From positions 5,022,001 through 5,086,000 of the forward strand of contig CM046004.1 of NCBI GenBank assembly GCA_025175895.1: a stretch of 64,000 bases of DNA, given 5' to 3'. Positions 37,996 through 49,469 of the stretch are shown piece by piece. The number at the start of each line of letters is the position of its first letter. Positions within the stretch are counted from its first letter, which is position 1. A model generated the notes under the pieces. It ran no database searches. It was not told where the DNA came from and saw only the letters and a program-made list of their open reading frames with translations. Origin of the DNA: Wurfbainia villosa (taxonomy: Eukaryota > Streptophyta > Magnoliopsida > Zingiberales > Zingiberaceae). The position numbers and the translations under genes are program-made.

Positions 37996-40556
37996 TTTGA
38001 CAACACCTTTAAGTTAGCTTACCCATGAGCCCAACTTACCTCTTCTTACGCCCAAGCATAACGAAGAGTTCCCAACTTCAGAATTTAAAATTTTGAATTT
38101 TGGGATTTTATGTATATTTGGGTTTATAAGACATCTTTATGCACTAAGCATCTTGAACCTAACTTAACCCCTTCCAACTCTCCCCATTTGACACACATAA
38201 AAAAGTATCTCATCTTTCAATGAGATCCTTCATTCTCTCCCTTGTATCAAAATTATCCTACATGTCTTCATTCTCCCTAGTGGTACACCCTTATCACTAA
38301 ATGAAGAGCATTTTTCACTTCTCGCCTTTTGGTAAAAAATACATCTATCATCCCTTGATGGACACACTCCCCCTAAACCATTACACCAACAATGTCCTTG
38401 AAGAGTTTCTAAGCCTATAAGAATTCTAAACCATCAAAAATAAGGGTAAAGATTCAAACTTGAACTTTAACTCCCTTAAAATTTAATTTTTCACCCTAAA
38501 TGACTCTCCTATTCAGTTTCACTAAAATTCTTACCCTTCCAATGTTTTCCAAAGCATATCCTAGGATTATGAATAGTTAGGATACTTGGAGTTGAAATCT
38601 AATGGCTAATTCGAACTAAATCAGCCAAAAACAGACCCGACAATCGATTGAGTGCTAGCCCAGTCGATTGATTTCTGAAATTTCAGAAATCAATAAAATT
38701 TTCAGACTGAATTTAAAAATACATAAGTAATTCTATAAATTTAAAAATAAAATAAAATTTTGTATACATATTACTTATGCCAAACACTATCGGGGGAAAA
38801 TAATTTTCTATGAAAATAACTTTTAAATTCAAAGAATAAAACAAAGTTCAAAAGCATTAAAAATTTCAATGTTTTATATAACTTTATGTCAATCTTCTCA
38901 ATGGTGATTCCTATCAAAAGATAGACTTCACTAAGGTTTTTTAAAATGATTTCAAACCTTATATTGAATCATGGTCAATGGCTAAGTACACATGACTTGT
39001 ATACTAGTTTTCCTCATGATTCATCCTTATGATTGAATGAGTTTTAATTCACTTGATGCATCATATAAGTGTTAATGTTTATTAGATCCACATATCTCCA
39101 CAATGGTATGATATTATCCACTTTGGACCTAAGCTCTCATAGTTTTTATTTTTGAGTTTTACCCAAAAGACCTCACATCAATGGAGATATCTTTTCATCT
39201 TATAAACATATGATCTTTTCTATGTCTTATCAATGTGAAACTTTGATTGTATTTCCAATACTCCCAACAATCCCTCCCTCAAACGAAGGACCACATTGAC
39301 CCCCCTCAAGCATATCCGTCCTCGAAGGACTTCCTCTTCTTGATGTCCGATCTTCAATCCACCGGGACTTCCTGTTGGTTATTCGGTCCTCCCGACTCAA
39401 CTAGATTTCTTGCCTAGTGTCTAGTTCTCTTGATTCGGACATGGGAGCTCCAATTCCATCGTTCGAGGTTCATAGCTTGACATAGACAATGACTATGATA
39501 CCAATTGCTAGTGCCTATAAGATTTATATATCTCCACAATAATATGATATTATTCACTTTGGGTCTAAGCTCTTATGGTTTTTATTTTTGGGTTTTACCC
39601 AAAAAGTCTCATACCAATGGAGATATCTTTTCATCTTATAAGCACATGATCTTTTCTATGTCTTACCAATGTAGGGCTTTAATTGTATTCCCAATACTCC
39701 AATAATAAGCACATTGAACTTAACTCATGTTCTAATATCTCACATGTGTCTAGAGTATATGAAAACACGTACAAGTTACCCTTATAGTTTTTGTGAGATG
39801 TAGATTTATATTTTCCCCTAATCTAAGGGATTCATGTATTTTATCTAGGCATTCCAATTTGATTCCTTTATATAGGATATCAAATCATGTCATTTGACTT
39901 TAAATTCATTTTGATTAATTTTAATGCATACAATGATCATGGCATAAGTGATTTGCATTAATTAAAACATTTGCACATTATACATTATGTCATGACATAA
40001 AATTGATCCTAAGTATAAGCATAACATAATTAACCAAGTCTTATCATGACATTATAAAATGATCCTATTAAATATGATGACATGACATATGACAAACAAA
40101 ACATGACAAGTATAAAATACAAAGGTATAGAATGCCTAAGTTTTAAGTTCAATTGTCATTTGCTAAGACTTATACAAATTTGCCATAATGCTTAATTTCT
40201 CTCAAGTGTGTCATAACCCCAAATTTGACACACTTTTGACTCTAAACTATTTTTGTCAATTTTTGATCAATTTTATTTTCCATTGGCACATCCTAAACTC
40301 TTTTAGGATATAATTATAATTTCATTTTCAAGGTATCACATAACATTGAAAATGTCCTAGAGTATCAATCTCACTGTGGTTAGGATAACTACTTTTCCAT
40401 TTTGAGTTGACATACCCTAACTCATCTAGTGTGAGAGAATCATGCTACTAAGAACTCAATATCTATTAGAGCTCTTTGGGTTTACCATGTATTCACTAGG
40501 GATAACCTCCCTTAGCACATTTCTAATGACCCTCCTAGGCTTGAAAGTCTTAGTCA
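37996..40556 (-). mobile_element. Non-coding internal region of the pol-less element
   Basis: AT-rich, with stops in all frames. No Copia or Gypsy pol motif was recognised on the minus strand. It is interrupted by the nested TRIM at 39070-39704. Confidence 0.65.
39070..39704 (-). mobile_element. TRIM element nested in the pol-less retrotransposon, with TSD
   Basis: Two direct repeats of about 200 bp (39070-39269 and 39506-39704) flank a 236-bp interior. On the minus strand the right repeat is followed by a tRNA-Met-like PBS (TGGTATCATAGTC, 39502-39490), and the left repeat is preceded by a purine tract (TTGAGGGAGGGAT, about 39282-39270). The pair is bounded by a perfect 5-bp TSD, ATAAG (39065-39069 and 39705-39709). 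The element has no coding capacity. These are the defining marks of a terminal-repeat retrotransposon in miniature. The two LTRs differ at perhaps one site in eight by eye, so it is not very recent. Confidence 0.9.
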
Positions 40557-42205
40557 TTATGGTCTTATCAAGGTTATCTCTAGGGATAGCTTCTTCGAAG
40601 CCTTAGCCACTAGACACCAATCAAAGTCAACTTTAGGGATGACCTCCCTTATGACATTGCTAATGACTTTCTTAGGCTTGAAAGTCTTAGTCATTTGAGT
40701 CATAATACGGTTAACTTTAGGGATGACCTCCCTTGTGACCTTGACACTTCTAGACCTAGAGTTTGTTCCATAGCTAAATGGAATATTATGATAGGTAGGC
40801 TTATTTATCTTGGACATAGGCTTGTGACTCAAATATTTCTTGTCCTTAATTGGTTCCTTCCTACCAACCCCTAGATTTTGACTACTAGATCCTATAATCA
40901 AATTTTCCATATTTTGAAGGGTCCTCTCCAATTTCTCAAGTTTTGACCTCAAAGCTTGATTTTCTCTTTCTAATTTTCTAATTCTTGATTTTTCATTAAT
41001 CTTTTGGGAATTCTTCTTTCTAGGCATATGTCTACCTTTTTAGGGTTGATGCATAGGTTGTTCTTTTATACCTTTTCGTCTTTAGGTAGAGTTGATTTTT
41101 CCTTAGATGGCATGGTCTTAGCGTTAATGGTTCTAGATTTGTCCTAATCTTATTTTCATATGATTTTGCACCTAAACAAAGTCTTACTACTAGCATGCTT
41201 TTTATGATGAAGATTGCAAGTAAATTACTAGTATGCTTCATGTTATCATTAATAATAGTAACTGCATTATTATATGATACCTTGCGCCCTGCTTTAGGAG
41301 TCCCCCCTACACTTGAGCTCTTCACCTTGTCCTTCCTAGAGTACCTCTTCTTTGGACATTGACTTCGATAGTGACCTTTCTCATTGCATGAGAAGCACAC
41401 CGTGCTTTTTTCCTTTTCGTATTGGGGCTCCGACCTCCTTAGTCTTCACCTTAGTCTTTGGTATTACGGGGGCCTTCTTCTTGACTTTACTTGGACATTT
41501 ACTCTTGTAATGTCCTAGCTCCCTACACTCAAAACATATTATATGATTTTTATTTTTAAAAAATACATCTGAGTTACCTATATAAGAACCTTGAGCTTGT
41601 TCCTCATTGGCATCGGATAAAGATGACTCTTCTTGATCTAGCTCCAATGTCGGTTGCCTATTCTCCCCCTCAATTCTTAAAGTGGAGGCTTCTGAGACTT
41701 CTTCTATGTCAGGCGTTGAGCACCTCTCAATCTCCGATTCTTCAAGCTCATGAGAGGATATGCATTCTTCATCTTCGGACGTTGAGCATCTCTCAACTTC
41801 CAAATTTTCATGAGCTTGAGATAAGGAGCACTCTTTCTCCTTGGTCTCATCCTCACATTGTACCAGTGAGGGCTCTTTATGGAGCTTGATTATCTTACTC
41901 CATAGATCCCTTGCATCGTTGAATTCTCCTGTGTACAACAAATCCTTAAGAATTGATTTAGCTAAAATTAAAACTACCTTTTTATTTATTTTGGATTTGT
42001 GAATTTGCTCCTCGGTCCACTTCTACTTCTTGAGAAGACTTCCCTTGTTGTCTCTTGGAGCTTCAAAGCCCTCTGTTAGGGCAAACCACTCCTCGATGTT
42101 AATTGGAAAGAATATCTTCATCCTTGACTTCCATTGGTTGAATTCTCCTAGTCCGTAAAGTGGTGGAAGTCTTGTGTCGAGTCCAAGTCTATCGTTGAAC
42201 TCCAT
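40557..42205 (-). pseudogene. Gag of the pol-less LTR retrotransposon, frame-broken
   Basis: Starts at 42205 with MEFNDRLGLDTRLPPLYGLG and the UBN2-type FNQWKSRMKIFF. It continues through a stop near 42023 to an acidic, serine-rich middle (41940-41600). Two CCHC zinc knuckles follow, CFECRELGHYKSKC (about 41535-41494) and CFSCNEKGHYRSQC (about 41397-41356), then a basic, coiled-coil tail (KLERENQALRSKLEKLERTL, about 40974-40915). The gag-type nucleic-acid-binding role is known for such knuckles. A one-base shift near 41390 separates the two knuckles' frames and another break lies near 41030, so this copy is dead. Two knuckles and a C-terminal coiled coil are somewhat unusual for a plant Copia-type gag. 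Confidence 0.8.
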
Positions 42206-42258
42206 TTTCCCTCTAGCTTTGAGCTTCCTCGGTGATCAGTCCGTAGAAGAACAATCTT

Positions 42259-42270
42259 GCTTTGATATCA
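42259..42270 (-). other. Primer-binding site of the pol-less element
   Basis: On the minus strand TGATATCAAAGC lies two bases after the 5' LTR. It differs at two positions from TGGTATCAGAGC, the usual initiator-tRNA-Met site of plant retroelements. Confidence 0.75.
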
Positions 42271-42272
42271 CT

Positions 42273-44090
42273 TGTTGGATTGTTGGCGTGCTAGGAGGGG
42301 GGAGGGTGAAAAGCGATCTTTGATTCGATGCTTCGTTCTTGATCGTGTCGTGCTTGTCTACAAAAATGTTATATGAAACGGAATGCAAACCAAATAGAAA
42401 CGAATACAAAAGAAACAAGCACACACATACAACACACAGTTTTACGTGGTTCAGAACCTTCAATTTCTACTCCATGGTCGGACTTTAATATCCAAACCAC
42501 TAAAACTCTTGTCTCCTTCTCAGTAACACATCAGAGGTGGAGAAACCTCTTATAATATGAATTTACAATATAAACACAACCAAATATAAGTATGAAAGAA
42601 TTGTAAAGAACACTTTATAAGAATACTTGATCGCTTGTTGATTTTGGTTGCTTTGGAAGCTTTTTAAATACCTGGAATTGCAGCAACACTTCCCTTCAAA
42701 ACTCCAAGTAACCGGCTACGAAGAACTCCTCCGCGTCCTCCTTTTATAAGCTCCACATGAACTGTTTCTCTCCCTCAATTGACTGCTCATCACCCTCAGT
42801 CGACTACCACTTGAATCCAACAACTACTGACACTGTCATTTCTTTGGATCACTGCTCAATGGATATATAATAGTCGACTGCTTACAACCTCAATCGACTG
42901 TAGTCCGCTATCGGAGTGTTGGTCGAGCCTGCCTCATTTTTGACTGCTCGCTATAGTGTCCCCAGTTGACTGCTCTACCATAGCAGTTGATTACTTATCG
43001 GAACATTGTTTCTCTTTATGTGCTCGGCTCGTCTGAGCACCAATGGTCTTTCCCGAGCACCCTCAACCAATCGAATGCTCTTCTCAACAGTCGACTGTTG
43101 AGCACCCACTCTAAAAACTGAGCTGTCCTGTACCGAGCACCTACTCTATTTCCCGAGCACCCACTGCTAGTCCACTACTCTTCGACATCAATCGACTGCC
43201 GAGCACCCAGTCTGAAAATCGAGCCCCACAGCAGGAGTCGACTTCCTACTGAACCAATCGACTGGGATAAACCACCAGTCGATTGTCGATCACCTAAGCT
43301 AAAAATCAAGTTCCACAGCGAGAGTCAATCATACTGGACCAGTCGACTGGGAAAAATCTCCAATCAACTATTAGACCTCACACATGAAGTTTGACTCAAA
43401 TATGATCCTTTTATACTTGATCAATCACCCTTGACATAGACCTAAGCCTTCTAGTTACCTCCATTAGTCTCACACCCTCATGGTCTATCCGAGTCCTCTA
43501 TGACTCGTTCACCCTTCGCGCTAGCCTTCAGGTGCTTCCATCGACTGTCACGCCATTGGGTTCCCTTAGCTTAGCCACTTCCATCAGTCTCATGTCTCTA
43601 GGATTCATCCGAGTCCTCCACGACTCCTCATCCTTGTGTTGGCCTTCAAGTGTTTCCATCGGCTTCATCATATAAATGTGTTTACCTTTGCCAAGAGATC
43701 ATGTCTCTGAGACTTCTCCATTGCTAAGAGGTCATGCCTCCGGAACTTCCATTGCCAAGAGATCGTGCCTCCGGGACTTCCACTGCCAAGGTTTCATCCT
43801 TGGACTTTCCCTTGTCAAGTATCCATACTTAGACTTTCCCCTTTGCCAAGCATTCATACTTGGACTTTTCTTGCTTGCATAGCGTCCAATCAACCGTGAC
43901 CTTCTAGGACTTCTACTGTTAAACTCGATCTCCTTGATCAGTTGGGTCTTCCCTAGCCTAGTCATCTGGTCACTCTTGACTACCAGGACTTCACTCTTTT
44001 CATGCCAGGTGTCCGATCAATCTTAATCAACTTGGACTTCCCTTGTCAACTTTCAATTGGACTTTCCAATACCAAGTGTCCAATCACCTG
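42273..44090 (-). repeat. 5' LTR of the pol-less element, outer end truncated
   Basis: On the plus strand it starts TGTTGGATTGTTGGC. It follows the 3' LTR through the ACGTGGTTCAGAACC block (42443), AGTCGACTG words (42800-43360) and the TTGGACTTTCC array (43800-43870). Similarity stops near 44090 at CAAGTGTCCAATCACC, about 170 bp short of the expected CCAACA end. Confidence 0.8.
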
Positions 44091-44640
44091 GTATAATACC
44101 CACGGTTGAGCGCTTTCGACTGCCTGAGTATGTACAGTTAAAGTCATATCAGTCTTCAATGAGATCTGTCGTCGGTGAGGTCGATCTTCAATGAGATCTA
44201 TTGTCAATGAGGTCGATCTTCAATGAGTCGATCTAACATTGTAGGTCGTTCATCCTACTTCGAAAGTCAAGCGTCATCCACATGGTTGGAAGGTCAAGCA
44301 TCATCCACCCGGAGGTCGGGTGTCATCCGCATGGTTGGGAGGTCGGGTGTCATCCATGCAGAGGTCAGGCGCTCCGCACGCTCAGGAGGTCGGGCATTGC
44401 TTTCACTTCGGGAGATCGGGCATCGCTTGCAATTTGGGAGATCGAGTGTCTCCAGCGCTTCAGGAGGTCGGGTGTCTTCGGAGATCGATCTAAGCAGTTT
44501 AGGCCTGAGAGGACCCAAACACGTGAGAAGGAGGCTGAAGAGCACCTCAGCGAAGCCCCTCCGATACTCAAGTCAAAAAGTATAGAAGAAAAGGAAGGAA
44601 AATAGGGTTTTCTAACTTCCCCTTCTTTTCTGTCATCTGG
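44091..44640. repeat. GGAGGTCGGGTGTCATCC tandem-like repeat block
   Basis: Two short-period families are visible: CTTCAATGAGATCTRTYGTC near 44150-44230 and GGAGGTCGGGTGTCATCC-type units, with GGAGATCGGGCATCGC variants, through 44280-44500. Frames on both strands are composition effects. This is probably another retroelement's LTR or leader, but no termini were found. Confidence 0.55.
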
Positions 44641-47600
44641 AGAATTATATACCTGCAACAAGAAGAGATGTGGAGCTATATAGTGAGGGACATGGCTATA
44701 TATATAGAGAAGTAAGAGTGTGGAATCATGGAAGAATGAGAGACATGATACCATGGAAATGACCAAATCATGATTAACTAATTAAGTCCAAATTTCACCG
44801 CGTAAACTCTAGCTCGACTTTAATGCTAAGTGTTGTCTGTAAAAGCACAACTCTATTTCCATAAAAAATCAGTACATCCCAAATACGGAGCACTAGAACG
44901 AGACACCAGCATTCAGCACTCTCTTTTTAACATAAGAATATTGATCGAGTTTTAATATATCAGCATAATAATAGGCTTGAAATAACTGAAGAGTAGTCAG
45001 TAAAGGAGAAAATACTTTTGTATCCCATATTTCAGGAAACACCAACGAATGTGTTAATATAGCCAGGACATTGCACATAAAATGTTCGCCGATATTAAAC
45101 TGTAAGCTTAAAGGCAAGGGAGAAAGAGAAACAAAGATACAAAGATTGTTTTAAAAGAAATGGAATGTAGAAAGAAACTGATTGTGTGCTAATTTAGATA
45201 ATAATGTTTTCTTATACAAATAGCTGGAAGGAGAAAAACTGACCCCTTCTTTACTGGTATATTTTACAAAAATTGATAAGAACTAAGGTATATATTCATT
45301 ATTTTCTTCTTCTATAAAAAGATGAAAAATTTTGCAAGATCATTTTCTAATTTAACACTTAAGTAATTGTCATAAACATATTGGAAAGACATCTAAAAAA
45401 TATTAAAGTAATAAAATATCATGCTCCACAAACCAGTAACCATCGTAAAACCAAAAATGAAGAAATTTATTTAGTAACCTATGATATTTAAAATTTTAAA
45501 TTTTTATTAGGTATAATTATTTGATATTATATATTGTTTATAATTAATATTATTAATTTTTACAATATAAAGATATGAACATTGTTATTGCATTAGATCA
45601 ATTGAAAGATTTTCTTTCTTTTCTTTTTTTAAATAACTATAGAGAAAATAAGTTCACATCTGTAATAATTTCTATTAAAAAGATTGTAAATGAAATGAAA
45701 GTAGAACTAAATTTTGTTGAAAAGTGTATAATTAAAAGAAATAAATAATTTGATGTGAATGAAACTAATAAGATGAGAGTTTTAGTTGATTTTTTTTTCA
45801 AAATAAATTATTGATATGTCATTTCTTCACGTCAAAATAAGTTTACAAAGTTTAAGATATATAATGATAATTTTGATTTTTTATATAACAATGAAAAAAA
45901 TTAAATTTTTTTATGATAATTTTCTAAAAGAAAAATATTTGAACTTTAAAAATTTTAATACATAACTTATTATTTAATATTGACTGCTTAAATTTATTTC
46001 TAGAAACAAAAGTTTTAAAAGAAATAATAAATCAAAATAAAAAAAACGTTTGACATACTCAACCTTATAAAAAAATTTAAATTATTTTATTAGTGTATGA
46101 ATAATTTATAGAATACTATTAACAATACTTGTTAATATAATTTAGTCAAAAAGTTTTTTAAAATTAAAATTAATAAAATAATATTGTTTACATTCGACAA
46201 TGTTTTATAAAAAACATAATTTAATCATTTTATTAATTGAAAAAGATTTATTATTAAAATTTGAATATAAAAATTTAATTAGTAATTTTACATCTTAGAA
46301 AGTAAAAAAAAAAACTAAATTTTATATAAAAACCATTTTTTAAAATTAATATTTATTTTTAAAAAATATTTTATCTGCTGTAGCCTAAAAAATGATATAG
46401 ACGCCCTTAATAAATTAAGTAGAGTTTTAATTCTAAAATAATATATTAAAAATTATTATGACTCAATAAAATTGTGACTATCTTAAGATTTTAAAATGTT
46501 GTAATAATATTTTATTCTATTTTTAAAATTATATTTGGGATTCAATTCTAGATTTTATCAAGAATTTTAGATTTATTTTAAAGATTTTTTTTGTGAGTTT
46601 TTGGCATTTTTGTTGCCTTAAACCTTTAAATATACATATGTGGTAAACAAAATTTTAAAATACAACTTATTTTTGTACTCTATTGGCTATACGAATCTTA
46701 CTGGGCTCTAAAAAAAATTATAAAATACATTCTTTAAATAAAATTTGATATTTTTGTACTTTTTAAATTTTTAAAAACTTATTTGTGATTTACAAAGATT
46801 TTTTATGGATTCGAATGATTTTTTTTTTAATTTATGATAATTTTCCATGAATTTGAAATTTGAAAAATAAAATAATTTAAAATTTATTTGAAAATTTTAA
46901 AATCATATTGTTTTTTATTTTTATATATTTTATAAAATAATATTTATGAATTTTCATGTTTTTTGAGATATTTTAGATATTTTTAAAATTTTTAATATTT
47001 TATGACTTTTTTATGATTTCTAAGATTTAAAATAACACTATATTTTAGAAAATATTTTTTATTTTATTTTTATGGACTCAAAACATTTTTTTTACGAATT
47101 TTTAATTTTTAAAATATGTTTTTAAAAAATAATTTTTTCGATGATTTTTAAATTTTAAAATAATAAAAATATTTAAAAAAACAATCTGAGTTTTAGAAAT
47201 TAGTATTCTTTAATTTTATAAACGTTCATTCTAAAATAATAAAATTTGGAAATATTGGATTATCCTTAAGTTCATTTAAAACATTTCAAATTCATCTCAT
47301 TACAAATCACTTAAGTTATTGAACCTCAGAATCACACCCTGATATAATTTTTTGATCCATTAAGTATAATCCCTGCCATGTTTCATTAAGAAATTCACTT
47401 TCAAATTATCTGTGATTTATTAAGTCTTGACACAAAGATAAAATTATTATCGTATGATTTAGAGATCATAAATTTAAATTATAGAAACACTCTCTCTTGC
47501 AAAGGTGAATAAAATTATTTATAATAGATTATTTTTTTGAAATTCTATATTAGCAAAAACTCAGTGTATTGGATTACCTTTTACATAGTTGATTTAAAGT

Positions 47601-47944
47601 TATGTCCCAAAATACAAATAAATTTGGAGTCTCTACTTAACAAAAGATAAGACCCCTATCATAATTCTCACTGAGCTAACAAAAGAAGTGGTGAGGATGA
47701 AGAAGACGACTTGACAGAGGAGCCTGAGCATCTCTTATCAAATCTTGATAAAATTATTCGATTGAGATCGCATCAACATGACAAGATTGTATCAATTCGA
47801 AAAGCTTGCATTAGTTGCATGTCGACTAGTTTGGATTGTAAATATATATAGAATTTATCCAAAAAAAATAAGGGTCAATCTTCGCTTATGCGGGTGTCGA
47901 TTCTCTATGGATTTATCAATGAATTTTAGGTCAAAAATATTTCG

Positions 47945-48020
47945 TGATTTATTTCGCTTACGATGATCCAAAGACGAACTGATAAAAATTGTTAGATTGA
48001 TAGATTTCAATCTTTTATCC
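47945..48020. repeat. Short dispersed repeat, copy 2
   Basis: It carries TTTCGCTTACGATGATCC, GACGAACTGATA and TAGATTGATAGATTTCAATC, matching the 21.4-kb copy in order and spacing. Confidence 0.6.
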
Positions 48021-48524
48021 AAAGAAAAGCTCGCTTCGATCGTTTAACCTTATCTTTCTCTTTTTGTTTTCTCATGAAACTGATCATGATTGCTGTAGGT
48101 TTTTCTTTCTGCGTTATCATACACAAATACTGTAAAATTGATGCTGTAAAATTATCTGCATAACAATTAGAAAAGAAAAAGGAGAAAAAGAAACTCAAGA
48201 AGCCTTCAAAATAAAGAAACTAAAAAGAGTCCTAGTCCTGTTGAAAGAATCATGTTTCTCACGTACATACGGGAGAAAACGTACGTACGCTGATGTAAAC
48301 TATTCATGGTGATAAATCTTTCTTTTTCTCTGATGAGTTTAATGTCACAGTAGTTGTTGCACACTTCAGTATATAATTTTGTCCACTGACATCGTGTTGG
48401 TAAGGCTGTATGATAACTTACAAATCAGATACAGATTGAATTTCGAAAAAAAAAATTTAAAATTCTTTTTCGGACCTTCCATGGTCTTGTCAATTAATCA
48501 TGTTAAGGTCCAAAAGATCTGATA

Positions 48525-48600
48525 ATTTATCTTCCTTATAATGGTCCTGAAACAAATCGATAGAGATCGCTAGATTGACGATTTTAATCTTTTTGCGGAG
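48525..48600. repeat. Short dispersed repeat, copy 3
   Basis: It carries TTATAATGGTCC, AACAAATCGATAGAGATCGC and TAGATTGACGATTTTAATC, a third diverged copy about 580 bp right of copy 2. Confidence 0.55.
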
Positions 48601-48644
48601 TGTATAATTTTTAAATTGCAATTGCAGACAATTTGTAGCTTGTA

Positions 48645-49350
48645 GGTGCAAATAGACCTGAAAAATCTAGACACGACACGAATATGATCCGCTTTTTTCG
48701 TATATGGATTGTGCATTTTCAGATTCGTGTCTATTTCGTATCTATCCGTTAGACACGTAAAAATTTCGTATCGGATTAGTGTCTTGTCATCTGGATCTGT
48801 TAGACCCGTTTATTTTTTTTTACTTAAAAAAATCTAGACATGAAAAGGAAAGAAGATGAATGACATTTGCATAATATCTACAAATTACAATCTTTGAAAT
48901 TCATTTTATATTTTTATGATAATTCTATGATGTATATTTTATAGTCATGCACTTATAATTATAATTGGGTAGCGTGGATTGTGGGGATTATTAATTTTTT
49001 ATAAGCTCATTGGTTTAATTTATTACATTATCGTATACTTATAGATCCTTTTGCGTCTATTAGTATGGATAATGTCTAGTAATCTATTTTATACTTTGTT
49101 TAAGTTATTGTATTTTCGTGTAATTATGGGTTATTTTGTGTCTATTGGTTCGGATCGTATCTTGTAATTCGTTTTACACGTATTTTTTCGTGTCTAATGG
49201 ATCGTATCGTGTCTATCCGAAATTAAGCGGTTTGTGTTCGGATTAAACCCATTGACACAAAAAATTAAATGGATTGGATATGGATTAACATTTTCGAATC
49301 GTGTCTAGATCATATCAAAATACGAATCTGATCAATTATCCGATTTGTCA
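48645..49350. repeat. CGTGTCTA-rich repeat with inverted ends
   Basis: ATCTAGACACG at about 48667 and its complement CGTGTCTAGAT at about 49302 face each other, with outer similarity around TTTKTCAGG. Inside, words such as GTGTCTATTCGTATC and GGATCGTATCGTGTC recur. It looks like a non-autonomous DNA transposon of about 0.7 kb, but no TSD was seen. Confidence 0.5.
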
Positions 49351-49469
49351 GGAGGTTTGGGTGCAAAGTATGATCCAATACATATCCTAGTACACCATGC
49401 GCCTACATTAGTGCCATATGAGCACATGAGCCAGCTGATTATATATATAGAAGCTTGATCAAGGGTGTA

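Larger units (their letters stand above)
35967..44090 (-). mobile_element. Pol-less (TR-GAG-like) LTR retrotransposon
   Basis: On the minus strand the parts are: 5' LTR (44090-42273, outer end missing), PBS (42270-42259), gag (42205-40557), a long non-coding internal region holding a nested TRIM, PPT (about 37995-37979), and 3' LTR (37978-35967). No protease, integrase, RT or RNase H signature was found between gag and the PPT, so it must depend on another element's enzymes. This is the layout described for TR-GAG elements. The 3' LTR is complete (2012 bp, TGTTGG to CCAACA). The 5' LTR lost about 170 bp at its outer end, so no TSD pair can be compared; the left flank is AAACG. Confidence 0.85.
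44641..48640. other. AT-rich gene desert
   Basis: Extremely AT-rich from about 45.1 to 47.6 kb, with stops in every frame. Short dispersed repeats occur at 47430-47540 (a match near 62815-62930), 47945-48020 and 48525-48600 (matches to 21355-21465). No gene or TE terminus is supported. Confidence 0.6.

Noticed and set aside
44223..44766. ORFs of 83-133 codons around the GGTCGGGTGTC repeats
   Set aside because: Repeat-driven frames on both strands with no recognisable domain.
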